The notes beneath the pieces are model-generated. The model ran no database searches. It saw only the letters and a list, made by a program, of their open reading frames with translations, and was not told the DNA's origin. Shown here piece after piece: positions 33,627 to 43,979 of a stretch of 64,000 bases of DNA. The stretch is from Petunia secreta (Eukaryota; Streptophyta; Magnoliopsida; Solanales; Solanaceae): assembly GCA_029990175.1 (NCBI GenBank), contig JARKIP010000021.1, positions 18,171,501 through 18,235,500 of the forward strand, read 5' to 3'. Within the stretch, counting starts at the first letter, position 1. Every line of letters begins with the position of its first letter. Position numbers and translations under genes: made by a program.

Positions 33627-35989
33627 TGTTAACACCCAATTTTGTCCCTCCTTTTTCTAAAATTGGCTATAATTTAACTTAAAGGTGCGATTTGACTGTT
33701 TGTGCAAAATGTGCATTAGAAACCATGCATTTATGTGCGTTATTCCCTACCTATATATTACGTACCTAAATGTGGTTATATTACGTAATTTTACATCATT
33801 TAGGCTATTTGTCAAACTGTAAATATTTGCGCAATTTAATATGTCGCATAATTGCAACATTTCGGCTACATGTCAAATTTATTTCAATTTGTGATTATCT
33901 GTGCAAATTAGTACTAATTATCTATGATTATCTATATTTAAATAATTTTATATGAGTATTATTTAATATTTATTTGTGTATTTTATAAAATATGTATATC
34001 TATATTTTATTTACACCTTCAAGTTGAATATTGGTCAATTTAAAAGAGAATGTCCATTTTTCTATTTATTTAATTTCCTTCTCCTTTTAATAAAATTTCC
34101 TACGAACCTGGACAAGAGTCCGTTGAGGTACATCCACTCTGTTAGAAATCAATTGCGATTTTCTTCCAATCATTTAGTTCAAATTCTCTTGAATATTCGT
34201 ATAATTATTTTATTTCAACATATTTCTTTTTCCATTATTTTAAAATCCTCCTTTGTCTTGTACCTAGACAAATGTTCGTCTAGATACGTTCACATTGTAT
34301 TTAAAATTTCATTATATCCCTACTTTATTTTTGAATTAAGTCATTCTTAAATTCTTATAATCATTTCATGTCGAACCTAAACCAGTTTCTTAACCAAATA
34401 CATTCCCTTTATTTGAATTTTTTCAAATCTTCTCCTTGATCTAATTATCTTTTCAAATCTCCTACTACCTAAATTCCTCCCTAAAATCATTCCCAAATCC
34501 TTAATTTCCCTCTCATATTTTTGGAAAACCTCAACAACTATTTTTGAATTCCTCTTCTTTAAAAATAAAGACTTTTGGGTTTTCTCCTATCATGATCAAT
34601 TATCCAAAATCATCAGTACACATAAATAAAATGAAGACGCACACATCACACTATTTCGATTCTCCCTCTACAACACACACACGCCTAGACAACATAGTAC
34701 CCGACCTTCTTCTTCCCCACGCAAACAACTCATAACCAAGGATTCTCTCCATTGTCTTACCCATTTTCAATCAACAGTACTACACAATACATGCACACAA
34801 AACCCGTACAAAAACTCATCCCTTTCCTCCATCGTCTTCAATACCCGTCCACGTACAACAATCATCATCTTCCACCTCTCCAAATACTCACGCCCACAGT
34901 ACAGTAATACACCCCCATCACCTCCACAGTGGTGGTGGGAACCACGCTACACAGTACACCAAACAACATCAACACCCCCACCACCTTTTTCCCACACCTC
35001 GTTCATACCACCACCAGTAAACCACCATCACTTGTTCTCTCCTCCGATACACACTTCAATACACACAGAGCACAGATCAGAAAACACACACACAATCACA
35101 GATCTGAAACGGGGACGGGTTAAGAGAGAGGAGATGAAGTAAAAAGGGAAAATGGCGGGGGTGAGTCGCAGTGGCGCCGCTGTGTGTCTCGCTGAAAAAG
35201 ACAAGCCGGTGGTCGCTCCTCCATGCGTTGCAGCCCTCTTCACTGTGTCGAATTGCTGAAATCATTTTAATATTCCTTTATTTTCTTGACTAACGAGTGC
35301 TGCTTGATCTGCTATATGTTTCTCCTATTTGATTGTTGATTACAGGTTTTAATTGTTTAGTTTTGGCCACCCTAGTGTGACAACGGTGCCAAACTTTGCC
35401 ACTGATATTTCGTTGACTCTCGTGGATATCCGTTGAAATTCTTATGTTTTGTAGACGATTATTTGGCCACTGCAATGGCCTTGACTTTATTGTGGTCTTA
35501 TAATCCTTTGTTTCTCGGTTGATGACAGTCTAACACTATGACTTTTGTCTGTTATTGTTACTGATAATTATTCTGCAGATTAATTGTTATTTGCCCTGTT
35601 GGAATTACTCTATCAGGCAGTCACGTCTACGGATAAAAAGCTTTGGATTATTTCATTGCTTTTACTGGTTCTGAATGATACTACACTCATGGCCAAGGAA
35701 AATAATTATTTATTTGAGGCATATTAACTGATTCGAACGGATACTACAGTCTCATTCACGCGTCCCTAAAACAAAAGGCTATGATGACGTGTATGAGTCG
35801 TGATTGCAAAACGAACCGGTGATAGAGTGGTGGGACCGACACTTGGCATGGCAACACGATCGGCTGGCGTGTTTGCAGCCGTACCGACGTCTCTAACCAA
35901 TAGCTGATTCATACACACCTGAGCCTACACTTTTATAAAATCCCTTTCCCGCTTTATTTTATTTTTAGTATTATTGATATTTTACACTA

Positions 35990-36054
<65 letters not shown>

Positions 36055-36778
36055 ACTAACTTATTTTCTTTATGTTTTGCAAGGTAAATTGGATAAAATA
36101 CAATGGTCTATTTTGGTGGAGAACCTTTTTATTTTTATTATCTTTATTATTATTATTTATTAATATTACTAGTATTATTATTATTATAAATATTATTATA
36201 ACTATTATTATTAATTGTCATACTAATTCATATTTTTTACGATTTTTACGAGGTACATCGTGGCGTAATTACAAAAGGACAACCTTTTCAAAAAAGGATA
36301 AAAATACTCAAACTCATCGACTTTATTTTCGTTTTATTTGCAATTCTTACTAACTTGTTTGTTTATTTTGCAAGGAATATTTGGACAAAGCTTAGTTATT
36401 AAAAGAGACAAATATTTATTACTTGTCTTTAATTTTGCATATCGTAGTTTAATATTCAAATAATATATTGCTTAGTTAGTTTAATTATTTACTTAGATTC
36501 TCAATTATAAAGTCCGGCCGGTAACCACATTTGGCGGAGCTCAAGAGGTGCCTAACTCCTTCCTCTCAAGTTAACTTGAACCTCTTAACTAGAATATCTA
36601 GTTTGTAGACTAAGTTTCGGAGTTAATTGTAAAATTAGCTAGAAACAAAATAGGTGTCCTAATACGCCTAGTTAAAAAATATGTTAGGTGGTGACTCCAA
36701 CTCTTTACCCGTGAGTTACCCACTAAGTCGAGCCCTATTTCGAAAATTAACCGGTTCGGGTAAAAATAGGATGTGACA
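33627..36778 (+). mobile_element. 3' LTR of the Ogre-like element
   Basis: 3152 bp, from TGTTAACACCC to ...taggatgtgaca, collinear with the 5' LTR including the two (ATT)n tracts. It is followed directly by the second target duplication, ccaag, at 36779-36783. Confidence 0.9.
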
Positions 36779-37560
36779 CCAAGTTCAATCAAGTATTATT
36801 AATCCATGTATAATTTAGTATATCAATTGTGGTATAACTTAATACCAAGGCCAATGTGGTATTAGTAATACCATATTTACTAATACATGGATAAATAATC
36901 TAATGACAAAAATACTCACCCTTCAACCCTTATTTTTAATACATGGATAAGAATTCAAGGGTATAATTGGAAAAAAATAAACTTTATAAACTTTCATACC
37001 AAACACAAATTTAAGTTATACAATGTTTATCCAAGTTTTAATACAATGAACCAAACATATGACCAGAAATAATTCCTATATTTCTAATCCCTGCATCACT
37101 AATCGTTGTATTGTTAATCCATGTATAACTCATTTCTCTACCAAACGATAAGGATAAAGTAGTAATTTTGAAGTTAAATTATTCTCAAATCTCGAAAGCT
37201 GGCGTTCTTTTCAAGTTAACCTAAAGTTGCCCCTATTTTATCGAAGGTTGGATTGAGTGAGATCCACATGGAATAAAACTAATGTTAGTTTACCAAAAAT
37301 GAAAGTATAAATAAGAGATTCATATTAAAGTCTATGAAACCAAGAAATTAGAGTTCCTTAATATCGTCTTTCTTTTAAAATACTTCAGTTTAAATTGGCT
37401 TATATTTTTCTAATTCCCATTTTTTAAGTTCGCTCTTGAATTTGAGACCACATCCAAAAGAATAATAAGGTAACATTTAATTTTAAACTGTGCATTTTCT
37501 TCTATGGTTTTTTGTTTTTTGACCATGTATATTGTGAACTAAAAAGATTCCAAATGTTAG
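36779..37560. other. Spacer with MITE-like sequence
   Basis: No gene. The segment about 36795-37150 is AT-rich and contains 'ttaatccatgtataa' twice (near both ends) and the inverted form 'tactaatacatggataa' inside, a pattern common to small palindromic MITEs of dicots. I cannot define terminal repeats or a target duplication. 37150-37560 shows nothing recognisable. Confidence 0.35.
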
Positions 37561-37567
37561 CACTATT

Positions 37568-37891
37568 GTGTTGTGTCGAGCCAGGGTGAGGAACAAAATT
37601 CTGAAAATGAAGATAGCCAAAGAGGAGGAGTATGAGGAGTGTAACTATACTGATGAGGATGAACTTATACAAGCTTTTTCTTCAAAAACTTCTTGGTTTG
37701 GTCAAGATGCTAAAGATGATGTCATACAAAAGAAGAATGAACTCATTCTGACAGGTAATCTTTCACCTGGAAGCAGGAAATGGAAAAAATTTGCAGATGG
37801 AAAAGAGATGGCAAAACCTGACCCTGTTACTCGAGCCAAGGTGAAAGCAAGTAAAATATCTGGAGCACTAGCAATTGTTTCCAATGATTAG
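37568..37891 (+). pseudogene. LINE ORF1 C-terminal fragment
   Basis: An open stretch of 107 codons is lysine-rich at the end (PGSRKWKKFADGKEMAKPDPVTRAKVKASKISGALAIVSND). It stops in an ATG-overlapping arrangement with the LINE ORF2 start at 37884 (aatgattag). The position directly upstream of the endonuclease and the basic composition fit the nucleic-acid-binding ORF1 of plant LINEs. The N-terminal part is missing (5' truncation) or unrecognisable. Confidence 0.5.
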
Positions 37892-38006
37892 TTCAATCAT
37901 TTGAAATATTAGAGGAGTGAAGCTCAGAGGGGCTTTTGAAAGATTAAAATTTTTAACAAAATTTCATAAAGTTCAATTTATTGTTATCCATGAACCTTTT
38001 GTAAAT
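37884..38006 (+). pseudogene. LINE ORF2, endonuclease N-terminus (left piece)
   Basis: Starts ATG 37884 (MISSII), has a TGA where plant LINEs have W in the 'I.WN.RG' endonuclease motif, then NIRGVKLRGAFERL and IVIHEPFVN. The piece ends exactly in the 9-bp duplicated target tttgtaaat. Translation resumes in phase at 56704 (FVNTNKIDK). The apurinic-type endonuclease nicks target DNA to start reverse transcription. The gene is inactive. Confidence 0.8.
37998..38006. other. 9-bp target-site duplication, left copy (tttgtaaat)
   Basis: Identical bases occur at 56704-56712. They flank the 18.7-kb insertion, and the LINE reading frame is continuous across one copy. Confidence 0.88.
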
Positions 38007-38214
38007 CGGAAAAGAAACACACCATACCATTTTGCCGCCCAAATTGCCACACCCGACGTAGCCCGCATATATAATGACAAAAATATTCTCGAATTATATT
38101 TTGTTCTTTTCAGCGCGTGCTTCAAGATAGCTTCTTTTTGTAGTCTAGTATTGATTGATTCATCAACCAAAGGCAAAATCAAGAAGTGGATGCCAAAATG
38201 GCTTTGGTTGATGG

Positions 38215-39380
38215 TGTATTCGTCCATTTCTGTTCGATCGCAAGAGAAGTGGACCTAATCGTGTAACAAGACATCAATTGATTTCGATGATGTTGAGATC
38301 GGAAAGAAGCTGCTTCGGTTTGGTTTCGATCGAATGCGCAATGTCGTGATCGGATAAAATCGAAGACAACGCCGTAATGGATAAGCTTTAACTGATCCTC
38401 AATCTCTAAAATATCGGAACAGACTTGGCGAGTTTAATGGAGAGGATGACTACGTGCAATAGTGGGAAGAGAAACGTGGAGAAGTGGAAGTCTTTCAGGG
38501 TTGGGGATTCTCCTCAATTTCAACCTATAAATAAGACCTCACATCTTCATTTTGGAGGACACGGATCTGAGCAACACAATTCTTAAAAAACCTATTACTC
38601 CCTTACCACAAAGTTATTACTTATCAAAAAGCTGTATTTAATCCCCTTTACATTGTCAAATTACTGGATCCATTGTATTCAAGTTTCGATCACGGCTTGG
38701 TTCAAGAGTGGAAGGAGATCTGTTTCCTCCATTGAAGCACCATCCATCGATTCATCAAATACAATAAGCCTTTTATCGCTTTTATTATTTTATTCGTTGT
38801 TTGCTTGTTTAAATCTATATTAGGCTTGTTCGCAGCATATACAGTTTAACTATTGCATTCAATTTCATTGACTTGACATCTTTACTAAATCGATAAAACA
38901 CGATTTATCAATTTGTATCTAATACATTATCATTGTTTTGTCATCGTATTAACTGCGATCGTATTGCATTCGCTTATCGTAGTATCTGTAGTTTAACGAT
39001 TTCATATTCGCTGCCATCGTTAGACTTGTTAGCGTCATCGGATTCACTTGAAACTGCACATTGAATTGTAACAAAATCATTCCATCGTAAACTGTAGACC
39101 TGAGATTTACTTCGGATTAGTTTGTCGATACTTGCATATTGAATTATTCACTCGAACTTATCATTGAAAAATAATTGACATCGAACTTGTACTGTTGACA
39201 TCGAATCTGTATTACCGACATCGAAATCAGAACTGCTTCGAGTTATAATATCTAACATTATTTGATCTACTCACGTAAGGTTGCATATTAAACGATCAAA
39301 TCGAGATATAAAACGGTCGCCTTAGGCTCAACTAAATACAAATTTAATTGTAAAGCCCGATCTATTTTTTGGGGAATACA
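38215..39380 (+). mobile_element. 5' LTR of the Tat element
   Basis: Begins TGTATTCGTC and ends GGGGAATACA (inverted TGTATT/AATACA ends). A TATA box (tataaata) lies at 38526-38533, so transcription likely starts near 38560. Confidence 0.93.
38526..38533 (+). promoter_or_regulatory. TATA box in the 5' LTR of the Tat element
   Basis: The sequence ctataaataag lies about 310 bases into the LTR; the 3' LTR has the same at 49722-49729. Position and sequence fit an RNA polymerase II core promoter for the genomic RNA. Confidence 0.7.
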
Positions 39381-39383
39381 GTT

Positions 39384-39400
39384 TGGCGCCCACCGTGGGG
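39384..39400 (+). other. Primer-binding site of the Tat element
   Basis: The sequence tggcgcccaccgtgggg starts three bases after the LTR end. The TGG start fits a tRNA CCA end; I do not assign the tRNA. Confidence 0.8.
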
Positions 39401-39470
39401 CCTAGGCAATCGATTTTGTTCCGAGATTTGAATCGCTTGATACTACTTACGTTTGTTTCTTTGTTTCGAA

Positions 39471-41054
39471 ATGGCAGATGAACGCAACACCATCGCTGCC
39501 GCCCTGAACGGTCAACAGCTCAATCCCAATGATGGGGTTCCAGTTCCGACCAACGTTGAAGCGGTCGATGAATCCACCAATCGCGAGCAGGATCCAGCTC
39601 ACGACGACATTCCTGCTGGTTCGCAATTGAACGTACCTCAAGAACAACGACCGGGTAAGGAGCCCATGGTCGAAATTGAGTCAGGAGACGTGAACGCAGC
39701 CTTAATGGCGTATTTAAGAAAACACGACGCTCAGTTCGAAATGATACAGGAGCAGCTAAAGGTTTTGTCTAATTCATTCGGAAATAGAACACCCACTCCA
39801 CCGATCACACCCCCAGCAAGCATTCCGACTTCGGTTCCTCAGGGCGCCGTAACAGGGGGACTTGCAGCGGGGGTCGAATCTGGAGGATCGGGTACGGCCG
39901 CGGCAGCTACGGGAGCTCCGGCCTCGGTTACTGCAGAAGTAAGAATGTTAGCAACGATGCAAACTCTGTTGAACGATACAGTGAACAAAAAATTCGGTGA
40001 GATAAAATCATTTATGGAGAAATTGCCAGGTGTCCCAAAGTTAACGGACGAGGTCACTAAGAAGTCAATCTCAAAGCGTCCTTTCCCGGCAACTGCAGCC
40101 CCAATGCCCATTCCCAAAACTTTCAAATTACCCGAAAGTTTGAGATACGATGGGACCACAGATCTGAGAGATCACATCGATATGTTCTCGGTCGCAGTTC
40201 AGGCGAATGACTTGACCTCGGAAGAAATTAATTCAGTCAGCCTCAAAAAGTTTTGCGAGACATTAAAAGGACCAGCATTGAAATGGTATCTTCAGTTGCC
40301 TGAAAATGAAATATTGAATTTTGACGACATGTCGGCTAAGTTTATTCGATCACATACTGGAGCAAAAAAGATAGCACCAAGGGTGGAAGATATATTGAAT
40401 GTCAGGCAGCGACCCGGGGAAACCATCCAACAGTTTGTGCAGCGGTTCAACGATGAGAAGCTTCATATACCGAATCACGAAGAAAGGTGGGCCTGCCTGA
40501 CCTTCGCTAACAATTTGCGCACTGATTCGCTTGAGGCATGGAAATTGAAAGATCGCCTCAGGGAAGTCGATGCGTGGACTTTCGAAGTACTGTATCGGGA
40601 ATGCGAACCAAGGATCAGAGCTGAGGAGGAGGAACTACAGCGGGTCCGAAACAATTATCATTACGATCGACCTCCACCACGGAGAGTTGAATATGACAGG
40701 CGAAACTACAGGGACCAGCGATGGGAACCTTACAGTTTCCCTCGAATGGGGAACAATAATCACGAAGCTGGTAGTTCGAAAAATCAATCGAAGAAAGGGA
40801 ATTTGAACACACCTTCAGCTCAGAAAGATCGATCACTTCCCCCAAAGGTGACGGAGTATAACTTTTGCATATCAACACCAAGCTTGGTAAATCACTTGAA
40901 GGGGATGGGCGATAAGGTTGTGAAATTTCCAGGTCGCATAAAAACAAATCCAAATACAAGGGACGAAAATCTATGGTGCGCATTTCACCATGACTTCGGC
41001 CACACAACGGAGGATTGTAAGGCGTTGAGATATGAAGTGGCCAGTTTGTTGTAG
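39471..41054 (+). CDS. Tat gag
   Basis: Start ATG 39471 (MADERNTIAAALNG). Residues 1-190 are low-complexity, rich in P, A, G and T. The retrotransposon gag core follows at about 220-400 (YDGTTDLRDHIDMF, ALKWYLQLP, RPGETIQQFVQRFN). An R/Y-rich basic stretch follows, then a C/H cluster (CAFHHDFGHTTEDC, about 504-517) in the form used by Tat elements in place of the usual CCHC knuckle. The TAG at 41052-41054 lies within the conserved 'SLL.KGHL' continuation, so it is probably a nonsense mutation (CAG or AAG to TAG) and not a natural gag end, because the same frame continues into protease. Gag builds the particle and packages RNA. Confidence 0.9.
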   Translation: MADERNTIAAALNGQQLNPNDGVPVPTNVEAVDESTNREQDPAHDDIPAGSQLNVPQEQRPGKEPMVEIESGDVNAALMAYLRKHDAQFEMIQEQLKVLSNSFGNRTPTPPITPPASIPTSVPQGAVTGGLAAGVESGGSGTAAAATGAPASVTAEVRMLATMQTLLNDTVNKKFGEIKSFMEKLPGVPKLTDEVTKKSISKRPFPATAAPMPIPKTFKLPESLRYDGTTDLRDHIDMFSVAVQANDLTSEEINSVSLKKFCETLKGPALKWYLQLPENEILNFDDMSAKFIRSHTGAKKIAPRVEDILNVRQRPGETIQQFVQRFNDEKLHIPNHEERWACLTFANNLRTDSLEAWKLKDRLREVDAWTFEVLYRECEPRIRAEEEELQRVRNNYHYDRPPPRRVEYDRRNYRDQRWEPYSFPRMGNNNHEAGSSKNQSKKGNLNTPSAQKDRSLPPKVTEYNFCISTPSLVNHLKGMGDKVVKFPGRIKTNPNTRDENLWCAFHHDFGHTTEDCKALRYEVASLL

Positions 41055-41708
41055 AAGGGGCATCTGGTCAAGTTATTAACTGAAAGAGGACGAAATAATT
41101 TTAATAAGAAGAAAGACGATGAACCGCCAAAACCCCCTGCTCCTAGGAAGACGGTGAATGTCATTACCGGAGGAAATGACGTTTGTGGAGTAACGTATAC
41201 TACCAAGAAATACGCAAAGGTCTCATTTACACGAGACAAACGAACACGAGATGATATGAACGATGAGATCGTGTTCGGAGACTTTGATTTCGATGACAAA
41301 ATCCATCCTCATCACGACGCACTTGTAGTCACAATGAGGATCGATGACGCAGATGTGAAAAGGGTGTTGATCGACGCTGGTAGTTCAGTCAACATTATAC
41401 ACGCAAGGGTAGTGGAACAACTGCAGTTGAGCGACAAGATCGTACCTCGCTCAATAGTGTTGTCGGGTTTCAACAATTCGAGTGAAGTAACCGTTGGAGA
41501 AATCATTATCAAGACTTATGCAGAAGGTGTTGAGAATGAGACATCGTTTCAAGTAATGAAAGGCGAAATGGCGTACAATGTGATATTGGGTCGACCGTGG
41601 ATTCACGCTATGGGATCAGTCCCATCGACCCTACATCAGGTCGTAAAATTCCCTACCCCATGGGGAATTCGTGAAATCAGAGGCGAACAGCAGGCTTCGC
41701 GAGAGTGA
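41055..41708 (+). CDS. Tat aspartic protease region
   Basis: Same frame as gag. KGHLVKLLTERGRNN is followed by a linker and the retropepsin core, with active-site motif VLIDAGSSVNII (about 41370-41405) and the C-terminal motif YNVILGRPWIHAM (about 41575-41612). It cleaves the polyprotein. It ends at TGA 41706-41708, followed in frame by a TAG at 41742-41744 before the frame reopens. Confidence 0.88.
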   Translation, partial: KGHLVKLLTERGRNNFNKKKDDEPPKPPAPRKTVNVITGGNDVCGVTYTTKKYAKVSFTRDKRTRDDMNDEIVFGDFDFDDKIHPHHDALVVTMRIDDADVKRVLIDAGSSVNIIHARVVEQLQLSDKIVPRSIVLSGFNNSSEVTVGEIIIKTYAEGVENETSFQVMKGEMAYNVILGRPWIHAMGSVPSTLHQVVKFPTPWGIREIRGEQQASRE

Positions 41709-43979
41709 TACTCAGTAGCAGTTAAGGATGGCTTTCGGTTGTAGCAATCACAGATAGTGGGACCCGTGATCGGAAGCTTCACTTCGGCTCCGTCGTGCGC
41801 CTCAACGCAGCTACCGGATTCCGAAGTCGAAGGCGAATTCACACAGGTTTCACCATACAAGCCAGTGGGACCCGTGATCAGAAGTTTCACTTCGGCTCCG
41901 TTGTGCGCCTCAACGCAGCTACCGGATTTCGAAGTCGAAGGCGACTTCCCACAGGTTCCACCATGCGTGAGAGAACCGTATAAACAAAAAGCTGGAGACT
42001 CTACGATAGAAGATTTGGAAGAAGTAACATTATTCAATGATAAGCCTGATCGAAAAGTCTATGTGGGATCAGAATTGGATCCCGAAGTAAAATCAAGAAT
42101 CATATCCTTCCTCAAGGATAATTCCGATTGTTTTGCTTGGTCCCATGCAGATATGGTGGGGATCGATCCAAAGGTCGCCACACAGAAGCTAAATGTCGAC
42201 CCAAAACATCGGCCGGTGAAACAAAAGAAACGGCCAAATGGAGGATTCCGAAGGAAGGTGATAAACGACGAAGTAGAAAAGTTTCTAGCAAATGGGTTCA
42301 TTAAGGAGGTGAAGTATCCAGAGTGGCTTGCAAACACTGTTGTAGTGCCAAAGAAAAACGGCAAATGGAGGGTCTGCGTCGACTATACCGACCTCAACAA
42401 AGCTTGCCCAAAGGATTCGTTCCCACTGCCTCACATCGATAGATTGATCGATTCAACGGCAGGGCACGAAATGCTGAGTTTCTTGGACGCCTATTCAGGT
42501 TATAATCAAATTTCGATGGATCCACTGGATCAAGAAAAAATGTCGTTCATCACAGACATGGGGACTTATTGCTATACAGTCATGCCCTTCGGTCTCAAGA
42601 ACGCTGGCGCTACTTATCAGCGTTTGGTCACGACCATGTTCAAAGATCTGATCGGGAAAACGATGGAGGTATATATCGATGACATGTTGGTCAAATCTCT
42701 CGAGAAGGAGAGCCATTTAGGTTACTTGGAGGAGACTTTTACGATATTAAGGCGGTTCAACATGAGATTGAACCCGGAGAAATGTGCGTTCGGGGTTGGA
42801 TCCGGTAAGTTCTTGGGATTCATCATATCGCAAAAAGGAATCGAGGCCAATCCAGATAAGATCAAGGCGATCGAAAGCATCCCAGAGAACCTGAGAACGG
42901 AAAAAGAAGTTCAGCAGCTGACTGGTCGAGTAGCCTATCTCAGCAGGTTCATCTCGAGGTCATCTGAACGATGTCACAAATTCTTTTCAGTGCTGAGAAA
43001 GAGCAAAGGCTTCGAATGGACGCCAGAATGCAAGAAGGCCCTTCAAGAGTTGAAGCAGTACCTTTCCAATCCACCACTTCTGTCGAAACCAGTTGAAGGA
43101 GAGATGATGTTGGTCTACTTGGCCGTTTCCGATGTCGCAGTAAGCGCTGTCCTCGTTCGCGAGGACGGAGGTAACCAATTTCCTATTTACTATGTTAGCA
43201 AGACGTTGTTAGATGCCGAAACAAGATACCCACATCTAGAAAAGCTAGCACTTGCACTAGTCACCGCTGCACGAAAATTAAGGCCTTACTTCCAATGTCA
43301 TTCAATATATGTTATAACTACATTTCCGTTGCGAAATATTTTACATCGGCCAGATCTCTCTGGTCGATTAATGAAATGGGCGGTCGAGCTGAGTGAGTAC
43401 GATATCACTTACCAGCCTCGTACCGCCATAAAATCTCAAGTTTTGGCTGATTTTGTAGTAGAATTTAACGCTAATATCTTACCGGAAGCGAAGAAGGAAG
43501 AGCTGATGATGACAGATCCAGACCCCGGAGTCTGGATAATGTATACAGATGGAGCGTCGAACGTAAAAGGAACTGGCCTCGGAATCTTACTAATAGCACC
43601 AACCGGAGAGAAACTCAGGTACGCGATCAAACTACATGCAAAGACTAACAACGAGGCCGAATATGAGGCCCTCGCTGCAGGTTTGAAAATCGCAAGGGAC
43701 TTGAAAGTCGAACGTATAGATATCAAGAGTGACTCGCAGTTGGTGGTAAATCAAATCCAAGGTGATTTCTCCGTTCGAGACCCAAGGATGCAACAGCTGC
43801 TCGAAAAGGTACAAAATTTCCTTTCTTCTTTTCAGGAGTGGAAAATAGCTCAAATACCAAGGGAGGAGAACATCGAAGCAGACGCTTTAGCAAACCTTGG
43901 TTCAGCAGCTGCCATCGATGAGAAACTCGATGAGACAATTGTTCACCTGTTCGAATCTCCACTATACCGAAGCATCTGA
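41709..43979 (+). CDS. Tat reverse transcriptase, RNase H and second (archaeal-type) RNase H
   Basis: The open segment starts after TAG 41742. The first 65 residues contain a 36-residue tandem duplication (GPVI.SFTSAP.CASTQLPD). RT follows, with KKNGKWRVCVDYTDLNKACPKDSFPLP, SFLDAYSGYNQI and the catalytic YIDDM (42672-42686). RNase H comes next (PIYYVSKTLLDAETRYPHLEKLALAL). The second RNase H is at about 43530-43910 (MYTDGASNVKGTGLG, NNEAEYEALAAGL, SDSQLVVNQIQGD, EADALANLGS). The paired RNase H domains define the Tat clade. TGA at 43977-43979 interrupts the frame before integrase. Catalytic residues look intact. Confidence 0.92.
41757..41972 (+). repeat. 108-bp in-frame tandem duplication in the pol linker
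   Basis: The motif gggacccgtgatc recurs at 41759 and 41867 with closely similar following sequence. The unit is 108 bases (36 codons) with a handful of differences, so the frame is preserved. It lies in the spacer between protease and RT. Confidence 0.9.

Larger units (their letters stand above)
4777..36778 (+). mobile_element. 32-kb Ogre/Tat-like Ty3/gypsy element, non-autonomous, with nested insertions
   Basis: Two LTRs (4777-7948 and 33627-36778) in direct orientation are flanked by identical ccaag duplications. A primer site matching the 3' end of plant tRNA-Arg follows the 5' LTR and a polypurine tract precedes the 3' LTR. After subtracting the SIRE-like element (14.7 kb) and the Mutator-like element (1.46 kb), the element's own internal DNA is about 9.5 kb. 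The only recognisable coding part is an ORF1-type gene at 10263-13312, with a possible gag remnant at 13895-14180. I see no protease, reverse transcriptase, RNase H or integrase motifs belonging to it, so it should be mobile only in trans, if at all. Long LTRs, a tRNA-Arg primer site, an ORF upstream of gag and tandem repeats near the 3' LTR are known features of the Ogre group. Confidence 0.88.

Noticed and set aside
37568..37891. An independent host gene for the 107-codon ORF
   Set aside because: Its stop overlaps the LINE ORF2 start and its basic C-terminus fits LINE ORF1; no promoter or exon context supports a host gene.
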